The notes: a model not told the origin generated them from the sequence alone. 64,000 nt of DNA from Microcoleus sp. FACHB-672 (GCF_014695725.1 NZ_JACJOU010000006.1:1-64000), one strand, 5' to 3'. Counted from the stretch's first letter, positions 17,069 to 26,625 are shown. Made by a program: numbers and translations.

Positions 17069-19483
17069 ATGAAGGAATTGGAGGGCCAAACAGCCTCACA
17101 AACGGCGGACGAGGCAGCAGTTGAGCGAGGCATTGCTGAAGCCGACGAACACTTGCTTGAGCTTGTGCGGGGACTCGATGCCATTGTGTGGGAAATGGAT
17201 GCTGCCACATGGAAGTTTACCTTCGTCAGTGATCGCGCCGAAGTAATTCTTGGCTACCCTATCAGTCAGTGGGATGAGGAACCTAATTTCTGGCAAAACC
17301 GGCTCCTCCATCCAGAAGATCGCAACGGGTGCGTTGAGTTGTTTATGTGCGCCATCAGTGAAGGGCTAGATCGCCAATTTCAATACCGGGCAATTGCCGC
17401 TGATGGGCGCACTGTCTGGCTCAAAGATTGCCTGCAAGTTGTGCGCGACAAAAGCGGATGCGTCAAGCTACTGCGCGGCGTTGCGGTTGATATTACCCAA
17501 GAAAAACTCACTGAAGAAGAAAATCAGCAACTTTTGCAAGAACGCTATGCGCGGGTTGAAGTTGAGAAGGTGCAAGAAGCCCTTCACAAAAGTGAGGAAC
17601 GCTATCGTTGTCTCGTTGAAGCGATCTCTCAAATTATCTGGGATACCTCAGCCGAGGGTGAATTCGTTAACCCGCAGCCTGGTTGGAGTGCTTTCACCGG
17701 CCTAAGTTTTGAGGAGTCGAAAGGCTGGGGGTGGCTCAATGCCATTCACCCGGACGATCAAGCGCACACTGCCGCCATGTGGTCTGCTTCCCTTGCCAAC
17801 CGCACCTTCTACGAAGTCGAGCAGCGGCTACGACGTTACGATGGCGAATACCGAGATATGAGCGTGCGGGCAGTGCCGGTGTTGGAACCCGACGGTAGTG
17901 TTCGAGAGTGGGTTGGGGTTCACACCGATATTACTGACCGCAAACGCGCTGAAAACGCCCTCAAGGAAAGTGAACACCGTTACGCACAGATCCTTGATTC
18001 ATTGCAAGATATGGTGTTTTGTAAAGCTCCCAACTCCGTCATTGTCTACGCCAATAAAGCTGCTTGCAACTACTATGGAATGACTCAGGAGGAGCTTCGC
18101 GGCATCACAGACGTACCTTTCAATGAACTCGATTATACGCAGCAAGACCTTAAAGACGACTTGCAAGTTTTCACAACCGGCCAGCCGGTTGAAATTTTAG
18201 AAGAACCCAACGTTCGCGCAGATGGGCAAACACGTTTCTTCCACACAATTAAATGTCCTATCTTTGATACAAACGGCAATGTTGTTGAAATTGTAGGCGT
18301 TTCTCGCGACATCACCGAACGCAAGCAAGAAGGGGAGGTGCGAGATCGAGCTTTAGCTGAAGCCGAAGCAGCACGTGCTGATTTGCAACGGGTTTTTATG
18401 CAAGCACCGGCAGCGATTGCAACCACCCGTGGGCCAACCCATATTACTGAAACGATTAACCCGTTATATATGCAGATTTTGGGTAATCGCAATATCATTG
18501 GAAAGCCGGCTCGTGAGGCATTTCCAGACTTGGAAGGGCAAGGTTTCTTCGAGTTATTAGATCAAGTTTATACCACTGGAATCGCCTTTGTCGGCAACGA
18601 GATGCCGGCATTTTTCGACCGTAAAGGGGATGGGGTTTTAGAAGAAAGCTTTTGGAATTTTGTCTACCAGCCCTTATTCGATGCTAACAATCAAGTTTAT
18701 GGCATTATGGCCCACGCCGTAGAAGTTACTGACCAAGTACGAGCTAGACAAGAAATTGAGAAAAAGGCAGAAGAACTTGCTAGTCTGAGCGAAGCCTTAG
18801 AGCGTAGCAATCAAGAATTAGAGCAGTTTGCTTATGTCACTTCTCATGATTTAAAAGCGCCCCTGCGAGGCATTGCAAGTTTATCGGAATGGATAGAAGA
18901 AGACCTGGCAGAACATCTCACTAAAGAATCCCGCGAACACATGATTTTGCTGCGCGGGCGAGTTCACCGCATGGAAGCTTTGATTGAGGGAATTTTGCTG
19001 TATTCCCGGGCCGGTCGTCTGCAAGTTTTAGAAACAGTAAATGTTAAGACTTTGTTATCTGGAGTGATAGATTTGTTGGCACCACCTCCTGAAGCAAAGA
19101 TTATCGTTGAGCCGGAAATGCCTATACTAAAAACTGAGCGTGTGCCATTGCAGCAAGTATTTTTGAATTTAATTCACAATGCGCTCAAGCACTCACGAAA
19201 ACATGATATTTGTGTGCGAGTGGGAGGACGCAAAGTTGGAAAATGTTATGAGTTCTGTGTGTCTGATAATGGCCCTGGAATTGCGCCTGAGTACCATCAA
19301 AAAATTTGGGTAATCTTTCAAAGGCTGGAATCGCGAGATAAGCACGAAGGCACCGGCATCGGTCTTTCGGTGGTGAAGAAAATTATTGAAAGCCGAGGCG
19401 GCAAGGTTTGGATTAAGTCTGAAGCAGGTGCCGGCGCAACTTTCTATTTTACATGGCCTAAAGATTTATCCGGAAAATTATAA
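17069..19483 (+). CDS. Multi-PAS sensor histidine kinase
   Basis: 804-residue soluble sensor kinase. Four PAS/PAC units are visible: about 30-150 (DAIVWEMDAAT), 175-300 (YRCLVEAISQIIW), 310-430 (YAQILDSLQDMVF) and 440-560 (VFMQAPAAIATTRGP). A coiled-coil linker leads to the HisKA box with the phospho-acceptor His in TSHDLKAPLRG. The ATPase domain has NLIHNALKHS (N box), SDNGPGIAPE (G1) and GTGIGLSVVKK (G2). The H-box type is shared with phytochrome-like kinases, but no GAF/PHY domain or bilin cysteine is present. No membrane segment and no adjacent regulator, so its partner is unknown. AAGGAA upstream supports ATG 17069. Confidence 0.9.
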   Translation: MKELEGQTASQTADEAAVERGIAEADEHLLELVRGLDAIVWEMDAATWKFTFVSDRAEVILGYPISQWDEEPNFWQNRLLHPEDRNGCVELFMCAISEGLDRQFQYRAIAADGRTVWLKDCLQVVRDKSGCVKLLRGVAVDITQEKLTEEENQQLLQERYARVEVEKVQEALHKSEERYRCLVEAISQIIWDTSAEGEFVNPQPGWSAFTGLSFEESKGWGWLNAIHPDDQAHTAAMWSASLANRTFYEVEQRLRRYDGEYRDMSVRAVPVLEPDGSVREWVGVHTDITDRKRAENALKESEHRYAQILDSLQDMVFCKAPNSVIVYANKAACNYYGMTQEELRGITDVPFNELDYTQQDLKDDLQVFTTGQPVEILEEPNVRADGQTRFFHTIKCPIFDTNGNVVEIVGVSRDITERKQEGEVRDRALAEAEAARADLQRVFMQAPAAIATTRGPTHITETINPLYMQILGNRNIIGKPAREAFPDLEGQGFFELLDQVYTTGIAFVGNEMPAFFDRKGDGVLEESFWNFVYQPLFDANNQVYGIMAHAVEVTDQVRARQEIEKKAEELASLSEALERSNQELEQFAYVTSHDLKAPLRGIASLSEWIEEDLAEHLTKESREHMILLRGRVHRMEALIEGILLYSRAGRLQVLETVNVKTLLSGVIDLLAPPPEAKIIVEPEMPILKTERVPLQQVFLNLIHNALKHSRKHDICVRVGGRKVGKCYEFCVSDNGPGIAPEYHQKIWVIFQRLESRDKHEGTGIGLSVVKKIIESRGGKVWIKSEAGAGATFYFTWPKDLSGKL

Positions 19484-19523
19484 TTTGTTGAGAGTTTATA
19501 AAAAGTAAAATACGCTTCAATTT

Positions 19524-19846
19524 TTAGGCAGAGTCTTGGTGAGGGTTATCTTTCATCATTTCCCGAATATCATCAAGCGGTGATTCGGGTTCATCTGGAT
19601 AAAATATTAGAACTAATTTAATTTTACTTTGCCTTTACGCCATTTTGAAGCACCCAATTTTAGTAATTCACAAGGCACTCCTTCATTTAGGAATTTTCGC
19701 GAACCTCCTATGGCATAATCAGCGAAAACTTTTTGTAAAGATTGAAGGAAGTCATAAATTTTAAACATAGGATAGGAATGACATTGAGCCATATCTTTTT
19801 TATCAAATAAATTTAAAACATCATCTTTATTATTTTCATTTAACAC
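19524..19846 (-). pseudogene. KGK-domain protein, frameshifted
   Basis: The first frame (GTG 19846) encodes VLNLFDKKDM, GVPCELLKLGASKWRKGKVKL, the core of the cyanobacterial KGK family (function unknown). It then hits a stop, but shifting by one base in the A-rich run near 19613-19625 continues with LVLIFYPDEPESPLDDIREMM to TAA 19524, exactly the usual KGK C-terminus. One deleted A would explain it. This is either a recent pseudogene or a sequencing/assembly error. No ATG is available in frame upstream; NINDEFEVL precedes the GTG. Confidence 0.7.
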
Positions 19847-19918
19847 TTCAAATTCATCATTTATGTTAATTTCCAGCAGTTTTAGTTAAAATTGATAAAA
19901 ACATTGTACTATAAAAAA

Positions 19919-20770
19919 ATGAACTTCTTTATTGGGTGCGCGGTTTGGGCTTATAAAGGCTGGATGGGAGAACTTTATCCACCGGCATCTAAACCAAAAG
20001 AATTTTTGCAACTTTATAGCCGGCGATTTACAACGGTTGAAGGCAACACTACATTTTACGCCATTCCAGATAAAGAAACTGTTGCACGGTGGAGAGCAGA
20101 AACACCGAAAGGTTTTGAATTTTGTCTCAAATTGCCGCGAGATTTAACGCATAACGGTTTGTTGCAATCTTCGATACCGGCAGCTTTAAAATTTTTAGAG
20201 CAAATGCAAGAATTGGGCGATCATCTCGGCCCGATATTTGCCCAACTTCCCCCTAGCTACAGCCCAGAATTACTCGACGATCTCACCGGCTTTCTCGAAG
20301 CTTGGCCGCGAAATGCGCCCTTAGCCCTAGAAGTGCGCCATGCTGACTGGTTCAAAGAACCCCACATCAGCAGATTAAATGCAGTTTTGCAAGAGTTAGG
20401 CGTTGGGCGAGTATTGCTCGATACTAGACCTGTTTATAGCAGTCCAGAGGACGCCCAGTTGCATTTATACCGGCGCAAACCCCAACTGCCGGTGCAACCG
20501 ACGATCACAGCACCCTTCAGCCTGATCCGCTTCATCAGCCATCCCAGCCGGCAGCACAACGAAGCATTTTTAGAGGAATGGGTTTCTCTCGTTGATGGAT
20601 ACTTGCGTCAAGGCATCCGTGTTTATTTCTTTGTCCACTGCCCAGTTGATGAAAAATCACCTGGAACTGCGCGGTATTTCCAACAGTTACTTGAACAGCA
20701 GAATGCGCCGGTGCCGGCACTTCCTTGGGACACGATTGAGCAGACACCGACTCAGTTAAATTTGTTTTGA
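19919..20770 (+). CDS. DUF72 (YecE-like) protein
   Basis: 283-residue TIM-barrel protein of the DUF72 family, enzymatic role unknown. Conserved features are FFIGCAVWAYKGWMG at the start, FTTVEGNTTFYAIP, GFEFCLKLPRDLTH and, near the end, VYFFVHCPVDEKSPG. The usual length is about 240-290 residues, so it is complete. ATG 19919 fits the conserved start better than the TTG at 19892. It diverges from the KGK gene and is followed by a repeat tract and a terminator. Confidence 0.88.
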   Translation: MNFFIGCAVWAYKGWMGELYPPASKPKEFLQLYSRRFTTVEGNTTFYAIPDKETVARWRAETPKGFEFCLKLPRDLTHNGLLQSSIPAALKFLEQMQELGDHLGPIFAQLPPSYSPELLDDLTGFLEAWPRNAPLALEVRHADWFKEPHISRLNAVLQELGVGRVLLDTRPVYSSPEDAQLHLYRRKPQLPVQPTITAPFSLIRFISHPSRQHNEAFLEEWVSLVDGYLRQGIRVYFFVHCPVDEKSPGTARYFQQLLEQQNAPVPALPWDTIEQTPTQLNLF

Positions 20771-20783
20771 AGTTGTATTAGAG

Positions 20784-20920
20784 GGGCATTGGGCATGGGG
20801 GATTGGGCATTGGGCATGGGGCACTGGAAAACTCAGAACTCCATCTCCCCACTCAAAACTCAAAACTCCTCATTCCTCACTCAGAACTCAGAACTCAGGA
20901 CTCAGGACTTAGGACTTAAT
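20784..20920. repeat. Repeat tract: GGGCATTGG units then ACTCAGA/ACTCAAA heptamers
   Basis: The first part (20784-20820) repeats GGGCATTG/GGGCATGG. The second (about 20830-20917) repeats ACTCAGA, ACTCAAA and ACTCAGG heptamers. The heptamer is the same, in reverse orientation, as the one inside the coding region at 21773-21821. Confidence 0.75.
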
Positions 20921-20943
20921 CGCGCCGGCAGCAAAAACAAAAA

Positions 20944-20979
20944 AACGCCCCCAAAAGAGTGGGCGTTCCAGTTTTTTTT
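20944..20979 (+). terminator. Rho-independent terminator
   Basis: AACGCCC (20944-20950) pairs with GGGCGTT (20961-20967), followed by CCAG and eight T. A-rich sequence precedes the stem, so it can also serve the convergent minus-strand gene that ends at 21129. Confidence 0.85.
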
Positions 20980-21128
20980 GTCACAATCAGGATGCATGAG
21001 ATTAAATTACCATGCTGGGGGGTATGACCCCTCATTGTTTTACAAAGTGTGATATTTCGCCATAGTCCGAAACAAAAAAAATACATTTCTAGCAGTATTT
21101 TTCTGGCCGGCAGCCCGAAAAAGCTAGT

Positions 21129-24038
21129 TTAGAGCAGTTCAACAAGACCCGTCGATCCGTCAATTCGCACCGTCTGCCCGTCGTGTAACAGATGGGTTGC
21201 ATTGTGAATATCCATCACCGCAGGAATGCCATATTCACGGGCAACAATCGCACCGTGAGAAAGACGCCCTCCCACTTCAGCAATCAAGCCGCCGGCACGC
21301 GCTAAAACAGGTGCCCAACCAGAATCGGTGTAAGGCACGACTAAAATTGTCTGCCGGTTAATCTCTGGAATTGCCTGCAACCCGCGCAAAACTTTGACTC
21401 TGCCCTCTATTTGCCCTGGACTGGCACCAATGCCTTGCAGCCTAGATTTAGGCTTTTGCGCTGTAAATAGTGGCTGGAGGCGAGGCGCGTTGCCATAAAC
21501 CACTCGCGCCACAGTTAATTGCCGGTGTTGTTCGAGTTGAGATCGCCGGTGGCTAATTAACTGAGGTAGTCGGTTAATGATTTGCGGATTGCCGGCAACG
21601 ATCTGGCGAACCTCATCAAACTCCAAAAAGAAAATATCCCCAGCTTCAGAAAGTAACCCTGACTGCAACCACAGCGTCTCCAACGCAACAAAATTCCATC
21701 GCAACTGTGCCAATAACTGACTGTAAACTTCTGTCACCCGTCCTTTCAAATTAACGCGACGCTGCAGGGAGTTTTGAGTTTTGAGTTTTGAGTTCTGAGT
21801 TTTGAGTTCTGAGCTTTGAGTTAAGAATTGGGTAAATAATTCGCGCACCGGCACAGGGTTTTCCTGCCATCGCGGCACTGCAATATCCGTTGCCACCTCG
21901 CTTAAATAGCCGTAGCGGTTGAGTAACTGGTCAAACTCTGCCAAAATTGTCTGACCTTCGGGAATTTCCGCCAACCTTGCGAAGAAATCTGGGCTTTGAG
22001 GATTTAATTCCTCAAGATTGGGCAGTTGCCGGCGCGTCTTATCGGCTAGTTCTTGAAGCGATCGTAGTGCCGCAACTTCTGGCAATTGGCTATTATCCAA
22101 ATCTGTCTCATTCACTTTAAATAAAGCTTGCCGCACCGCTAAACTCAGGGGTGCGAGGATGCTGTAATAAGTTGCTCGCTTCAGCGCTTCTAAAATTGAG
22201 TCTATTTGCTGTAATAAGGCTGAGGGGGAAAGCGCAACAGAGGAAGCGGGAGAGAGAGGGAGATTGGCTAACGTTGGGGCAAAATAACGCCGGCTATCCT
22301 GCTGAAAATCTTCCTCCAATCGCCACTCACGGCCTAGTAAATGCATCAAACCGGGTACTTGCTTCAAAGTTGAGGTGAGCGGCGGTTTGCTAAATTTAGC
22401 GCCACGTGTCAAGAATTCTAAACTTTCGGGCGGAAGACCCATGCGGAGGAAAATTTCGCCGAGTAGGGAGGCATTGAAATAAGCGTGAGAGTAGTGGAGT
22501 GTGGCAGTTTCGTTGAAATCCAAACCGGCAGCATCGGCACCCAAAACAACTGTAAAAATCTCTCCCCAAACGCCGCAGGTGAGGGGGCGATTAATCGACC
22601 AAGTCAAGGGGCGAATCAGTCCGGGGATGACTTCAGCGGCAATTTTACGCGTCCAAATTGGGAGTAACGTGGTAACGGGACGGGATTGTAATAGCCACAG
22701 GGTTTGGCCGTCGTAAGTCCACTCAATATCTTGCGGGATGCTGTGGAATCGGGCTTCTAGATGCCGTGCTAAGAAAGCTACTTGCCGGATCAGTTGCGGT
22801 GGCAGATCGCCGGTTTCGCCTTCGATTTCTAAATCTAAGCCGGCAGGCATGACCCAGTCGGGGGCACTACTCACCTCGGCATCGGGGACAAAAACGCGAT
22901 ATTGTTCTGGGGTGACTTGCCCGGAAACCACCCGCGAAGCGTTTCCCGGTAAGGCTTCAATCACTACTGCATCGCCTTGCCGATCAATCGGATCGCGGCT
23001 GAAGGCAACGCCGGAGAAAACGCCTTGAATTTGCTGCTGAACGAGTACCGCCATAGATGCTTCTGGGAGGTTGCGATCTTGACGGTAGGTTTGCGCCGCC
23101 GGCCGGTTATAGGATTCCTGACATTGGGCAATTGCATCGTACAATTGCTCTCGGCTTCTGACGTTCAAAATGCTTAGATATTGACCGGCAGCGGAGGCTT
23201 GTTCCGAGTCTTCTCCAACAGCGGAGGAACGCACCACAAGCGGCTGATTTTCGGACGGGTGCAGGAAGTCTACCAAGATTTGAGGGTCATCGCCTGCCGG
23301 CAGCACCCACCCCATCGGCACAGGATAACCCCAACGCTTTAACTGAGAGAGAGTTGCAGCTTTTTGACCGACTTTACCAGACTCTAGCTTTTGCTCTAGG
23401 GAAACAATCGCCCGATCTCCTCGAAAAAAGCGAAACACTTTTTGAGAATCCTCCTGTGCAGATGCCGGTGTTAAGTCTAAGTCATCGGGAATTTTTTGAT
23501 AGATCCAGCCTAGCAGCCCACTGAGGGTAATTGCTGCCAGGATTCGCGCCCCATTGTAGGGGTGCAGCAGTGCCAAGGTGAAGGGAAATAGCACCAAAAA
23601 CGCCAGCCGTCCCAACTTGCGCTCTCGCAGGATTGTAAAACTAATACCGCCAATTAAAAATACGAAGCCGGCGACGCGCGGATCATGAACAACGACACCC
23701 CAAACTAAATTCGTGGTGCCGGCACCTTTGGCGATCCAGAACCTGCCGAGAATCAGGGCGATTAGGGAAATTAACTCCCACTCTGGGTTTGAGGGAAAGA
23801 AATATCTCGCCAGCAAAACTGCTGCAATGCCTTTACCGGCTTCTGAGAGTACCGCCAGAATGCCGGCTAAGTTGCCCCCGTGATAGAAAGCCGCAGAAAC
23901 TCCCACATTGCCGGTGCCAATTCTGGCTAATTGTCTGCCCGTGAGGGCGCGAGTAATCCAGGCAATCAGAGGCAGTCCGCCTAAAAGCGGGCAAAGCGTG
24001 AAAATAAGTAGAGCTCCCAAAACCTGCGTTAGCGTCAT
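21129..24038 (-). CDS. PlsY-like membrane domain fused to PEP-synthase-like phosphotransferase
   Basis: 969 residues. About 1-195 is a multi-helix membrane domain resembling PlsY glycerol-3-phosphate acyltransferase: GTGNVGVSAAF stands for the GSGNxGATN motif and GRFWIAKGAGTTNLVWG for the third motif, but its GH and GGKG elements are degraded. About 235-470 is a PEP/pyruvate-binding ATP-grasp domain (VVRSSAVGEDSEQASAAGQY). A helical linker follows, and the C-terminal swivelling domain ends with GGRLSHGAIVAREYGIP, whose His (about 928) is the phospho-carrier in PEP synthase and rifampin phosphotransferase. Substrate is unknown. A heptamer tract encodes an extra low-complexity stretch near residue 745. 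Confidence 0.82.
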   Translation of the reverse strand: MTLTQVLGALLIFTLCPLLGGLPLIAWITRALTGRQLARIGTGNVGVSAAFYHGGNLAGILAVLSEAGKGIAAVLLARYFFPSNPEWELISLIALILGRFWIAKGAGTTNLVWGVVVHDPRVAGFVFLIGGISFTILRERKLGRLAFLVLFPFTLALLHPYNGARILAAITLSGLLGWIYQKIPDDLDLTPASAQEDSQKVFRFFRGDRAIVSLEQKLESGKVGQKAATLSQLKRWGYPVPMGWVLPAGDDPQILVDFLHPSENQPLVVRSSAVGEDSEQASAAGQYLSILNVRSREQLYDAIAQCQESYNRPAAQTYRQDRNLPEASMAVLVQQQIQGVFSGVAFSRDPIDRQGDAVVIEALPGNASRVVSGQVTPEQYRVFVPDAEVSSAPDWVMPAGLDLEIEGETGDLPPQLIRQVAFLARHLEARFHSIPQDIEWTYDGQTLWLLQSRPVTTLLPIWTRKIAAEVIPGLIRPLTWSINRPLTCGVWGEIFTVVLGADAAGLDFNETATLHYSHAYFNASLLGEIFLRMGLPPESLEFLTRGAKFSKPPLTSTLKQVPGLMHLLGREWRLEEDFQQDSRRYFAPTLANLPLSPASSVALSPSALLQQIDSILEALKRATYYSILAPLSLAVRQALFKVNETDLDNSQLPEVAALRSLQELADKTRRQLPNLEELNPQSPDFFARLAEIPEGQTILAEFDQLLNRYGYLSEVATDIAVPRWQENPVPVRELFTQFLTQSSELKTQNSKLKTQNSLQRRVNLKGRVTEVYSQLLAQLRWNFVALETLWLQSGLLSEAGDIFFLEFDEVRQIVAGNPQIINRLPQLISHRRSQLEQHRQLTVARVVYGNAPRLQPLFTAQKPKSRLQGIGASPGQIEGRVKVLRGLQAIPEINRQTILVVPYTDSGWAPVLARAGGLIAEVGGRLSHGAIVAREYGIPAVMDIHNATHLLHDGQTVRIDGSTGLVELL
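21773..21821. repeat. Seven TTTGAGT/TCTGAGT heptamers inside a gene
   Basis: Seven consecutive 7-base units lie within the fusion gene and encode a stretch reading SELKTQNSKLKTQNS on the minus strand. Seven is not a multiple of three, so flanking bases must restore the frame. The same heptamer fills the spacer at 20830-20917 and the hairpin at 60767-60807. Confidence 0.85.
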
Positions 24039-24144
24039 ATTGGATTTTGATGGGTGAATTTTGGATGCAATACCAATCTAGAATTTAAAATTACTTTGCC
24101 TGGTAAAAAAACTGATAATTTTAACGGCTGCCCTTCAAGATGCT

Positions 24145-24966
24145 TCACCGGCGCAAACGGTAACACAGCGCTTTGTCGAAGTGTACCGGCTCAAAGGACT
24201 TATCAAGCGTGATCGTTGTCTCACTGGCACCTAGAAACAGATAGCCATCAGGACTGAGTACCTGCCGCAGTTTTGCCAAGATGGCTTTTTTTGTTGCCAC
24301 GTCAAAATAAATTAAAACGTTACGCATAAAGATGATATCCATCAGGGGCAAGGCCGGCCAATCGGCAGCTAGGTTGATTTGGCGAAATTCAACCATCTGG
24401 CGGATCTGTCGTTTGAGTTGCCACTCATTATCCTGCTGCTGAAAATATCTCAGTTGTTGTGCCGGTGTGAGTCCGCGATGGATTTCTAGTTGAGTGTAAC
24501 GACCTTCACGAGCGCGAGTTAAGATTTCTCCAGAAATATCACTGGCAATGAACTGCACATTCCAGCCGGCGAAAATTGGAAAATACTGATGCAGCAGCAT
24601 CGCTATACTATAAGGCTCTTGGCCGGTGGAGCAGGCGGCACTCCAAATATTGAGGCTTCGCTCGCTCAAACGCTGTTTCAAAAACTGGGGCAGTAAGACT
24701 TTTTTCAGCGCCTCAAAGGGATGAGTATCGCGAAAAAACGAGGTTTCATTTAACAGCATCGCCTCGATTACTTGTATATGAAGTTCGTTAGGCGGCTGAG
24801 TTCTTAGCAGCGCCACAAATTCTTCAATTGAATTGAAACCGGCTTGCTGAGCAATTGGGGCTAACTGTTTCTCTACACGGTTTGCCTTATCCGCTTCCAG
24901 CGAAATTGCAGCACGATCACGAAGTAACTGGCAAATATAATTAAAGTCATCGCTGCTAATAGACAT
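24145..24966 (-). CDS. CheR-type chemoreceptor glutamate methyltransferase
   Basis: 273 residues of the CheR family, which methylates receptor glutamates using S-adenosylmethionine. The N-terminal helical domain (about 1-70) precedes the Rossmann domain with the SAM-binding motif IWSAACSTGQEPYSIAM, the acidic loop FIASDIS and the IIFMRNVLIYFD motif. MLLNETSFFRD is the conserved N-terminal segment that helps form the active site. No receptor or other chemotaxis gene is adjacent, so it is an orphan here. ATG 24966 preferred over TTG 24990. Confidence 0.92.
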   Translation of the reverse strand: MSISSDDFNYICQLLRDRAAISLEADKANRVEKQLAPIAQQAGFNSIEEFVALLRTQPPNELHIQVIEAMLLNETSFFRDTHPFEALKKVLLPQFLKQRLSERSLNIWSAACSTGQEPYSIAMLLHQYFPIFAGWNVQFIASDISGEILTRAREGRYTQLEIHRGLTPAQQLRYFQQQDNEWQLKRQIRQMVEFRQINLAADWPALPLMDIIFMRNVLIYFDVATKKAILAKLRQVLSPDGYLFLGASETTITLDKSFEPVHFDKALCYRLRR

Positions 24967-25173
24967 TTTACAACTTTTTTTTACGAGCAATTCTGTGACA
25001 AATGAGACACTTTAAAATCTCAATTTCTTAAACTGCCGGCTATTTCTCCCAAAACTTACCGATGGCAAAATTTTGAAAATTCACGGTTAAATTTATATTT
25101 AATTTAAACAGGTTTTTCAAAAGTTCTCGCTTGCCCAGGAAATAATTAAGTCGGCTATGGGATTAAATTACAG

Positions 25174-26472
25174 TTAAATATCTGACATTAGGGCGAAATG
25201 CTCTTGCAGCAACTTATGGGTGAATCGATAACGTTTGCCTGTACGTTGCAAAAACAGTTGCTTTGTCGCGTAGTCGAGAAAACGAGCGTAATTCCAAGGA
25301 ATATATCCATGCCGCCAAAGAATAAAACGCAGCACAAACTGCCGTACCCCAGAAAAACCCGGAATAAACCCACCCATCAGTGCCCCACCGATTTGATAGA
25401 GTCGATGCTGATCTGGAGTTTTTAACCAATTTGGCGGCATTTTTTCTAAGGAGAACTCTGTCTGATTTTCTTCTTCCAGCCTTTTTGCTAGCCACATTAG
25501 CCAATACCGGCTTTGTTCTGGGGTGGGTTGTTTTCGGAGGTTAATGTCTCGTCCGAGTTGCCGGCGAATATAGGCATTAAACAAATACTGACGTCGCTCT
25601 TTATTAGAAGTCAGGCGTTTCCAAGAATAAATGAGAATTTCTTCATAGGCTAAAGCCATCATATTCAAAAATAAAGGCGTTTTAGCCAATGCCATCAAGG
25701 GCATATCGGTTTCAATGTTGTACCATAGCTCTCGACTTCTGGCAGCCATTAAATAATGACGAATTTGAGATGAATTGAAAGGTCGCAAAAAGATTGCTCC
25801 TTTAAGTCTCAGCCGATAATTGCACTTTTTGTAATCTTCAAAGCGCGTACAAACAACGATCTGTGACAACTGCGGAGTTTTTTCCAGCAGTTGATTAATT
25901 GCCTGAATCCAATCTTCTTGTTGACGTAACTCTAGTTCATTCAAACCATCAAATAGCAACAATAACTGGCCGTTTTCTAACCAATTTTGAGCGATTTCAA
26001 GACGCACGCCATATTTATATTTCAGTTGGCTAACCAGCCAGCCGACAAGGGGTTGTTCGTGATCATTCCAACCGGATAAATGCAACAAAACCGGCACCTT
26101 CGCAGCACTATCTTGTTCAGCGAGATCGCACAATTCCTTTGCTAACTCTAGTTGGGTGGTGGTTTTGCCCGATCCGGGTGCGCCTAAAATCAGCAGTTTG
26201 CCGCCGGCTTGATCGAAGGCGGTCAGAATGCTGTCAGAAGGTTGTAGCCGGAAGCGAGGCTGTTTAGCAATTTTTACATCCACATCTGGGCGAACTGGCT
26301 GGGGTTGTTGATCTTCGCCCAGGTTAACCAGAACTGCGTTGTGCAAGGACTGTTGTAGCCGCGCTGTGACTTCATTCTTAACAGCCGTCAACAACTGCTG
26401 CCGGTTCCGAAAACTTTGCTTGTCAGCAGCAGGTGCCGGTGGGGTAGATGCCAATTCACTGTTAGATTGCAT
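25174..26472 (-). CDS. NACHT-family NTPase
   Basis: 432 residues. Walker A GAPGSGKTT (97-105), Walker B LLLLFDGLNE (about 170-179) and the CTRFEDY sensor motif mark a NACHT domain. The C-terminal part is helical (GRDINLRKQPTPEQSRYWLMWLA, then YRFTHKLLQEHFAL), the usual helical closing of cyanobacterial NACHT proteins. There is no sensor repeat domain, only a 70-residue N-terminal extension with a short helix. Members act in signal transduction or phage defence; with no effector visible, the role here is open. A weak hydrophobic pair near 370-395 (GGALMGGFIPGF) may touch a membrane. Confidence 0.85.
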   Translation of the reverse strand: MQSNSELASTPPAPAADKQSFRNRQQLLTAVKNEVTARLQQSLHNAVLVNLGEDQQPQPVRPDVDVKIAKQPRFRLQPSDSILTAFDQAGGKLLILGAPGSGKTTTQLELAKELCDLAEQDSAAKVPVLLHLSGWNDHEQPLVGWLVSQLKYKYGVRLEIAQNWLENGQLLLLFDGLNELELRQQEDWIQAINQLLEKTPQLSQIVVCTRFEDYKKCNYRLRLKGAIFLRPFNSSQIRHYLMAARSRELWYNIETDMPLMALAKTPLFLNMMALAYEEILIYSWKRLTSNKERRQYLFNAYIRRQLGRDINLRKQPTPEQSRYWLMWLAKRLEEENQTEFSLEKMPPNWLKTPDQHRLYQIGGALMGGFIPGFSGVRQFVLRFILWRHGYIPWNYARFLDYATKQLFLQRTGKRYRFTHKLLQEHFALMSDI

Positions 26473-26625
26473 GGAACGCAGGGGAGAGGAGGTGATAGCG
26501 AGAAGGGGAAAGTGGGAGAAGCCCAACAAGCATCAGTAATTTTGTCTTAAAAAGCAAGTCTTCTGAAAAACCCAGACCCGAACGCAGCCATAATACCAGT
26601 GCCAGGGTAAGTTTTAGCATGAAAG

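Noticed and set aside
20784-20920. Possible CRISPR-like array
   Set aside because: Units are 7-8 bases, contiguous and without spacers; they are short tandem repeats.
22151-23177. Open frames on the plus strand opposite the large phosphotransferase gene
   Set aside because: They are shadows of a gene with clear domain motifs on the minus strand and have no family resemblance or ribosome binding sites.
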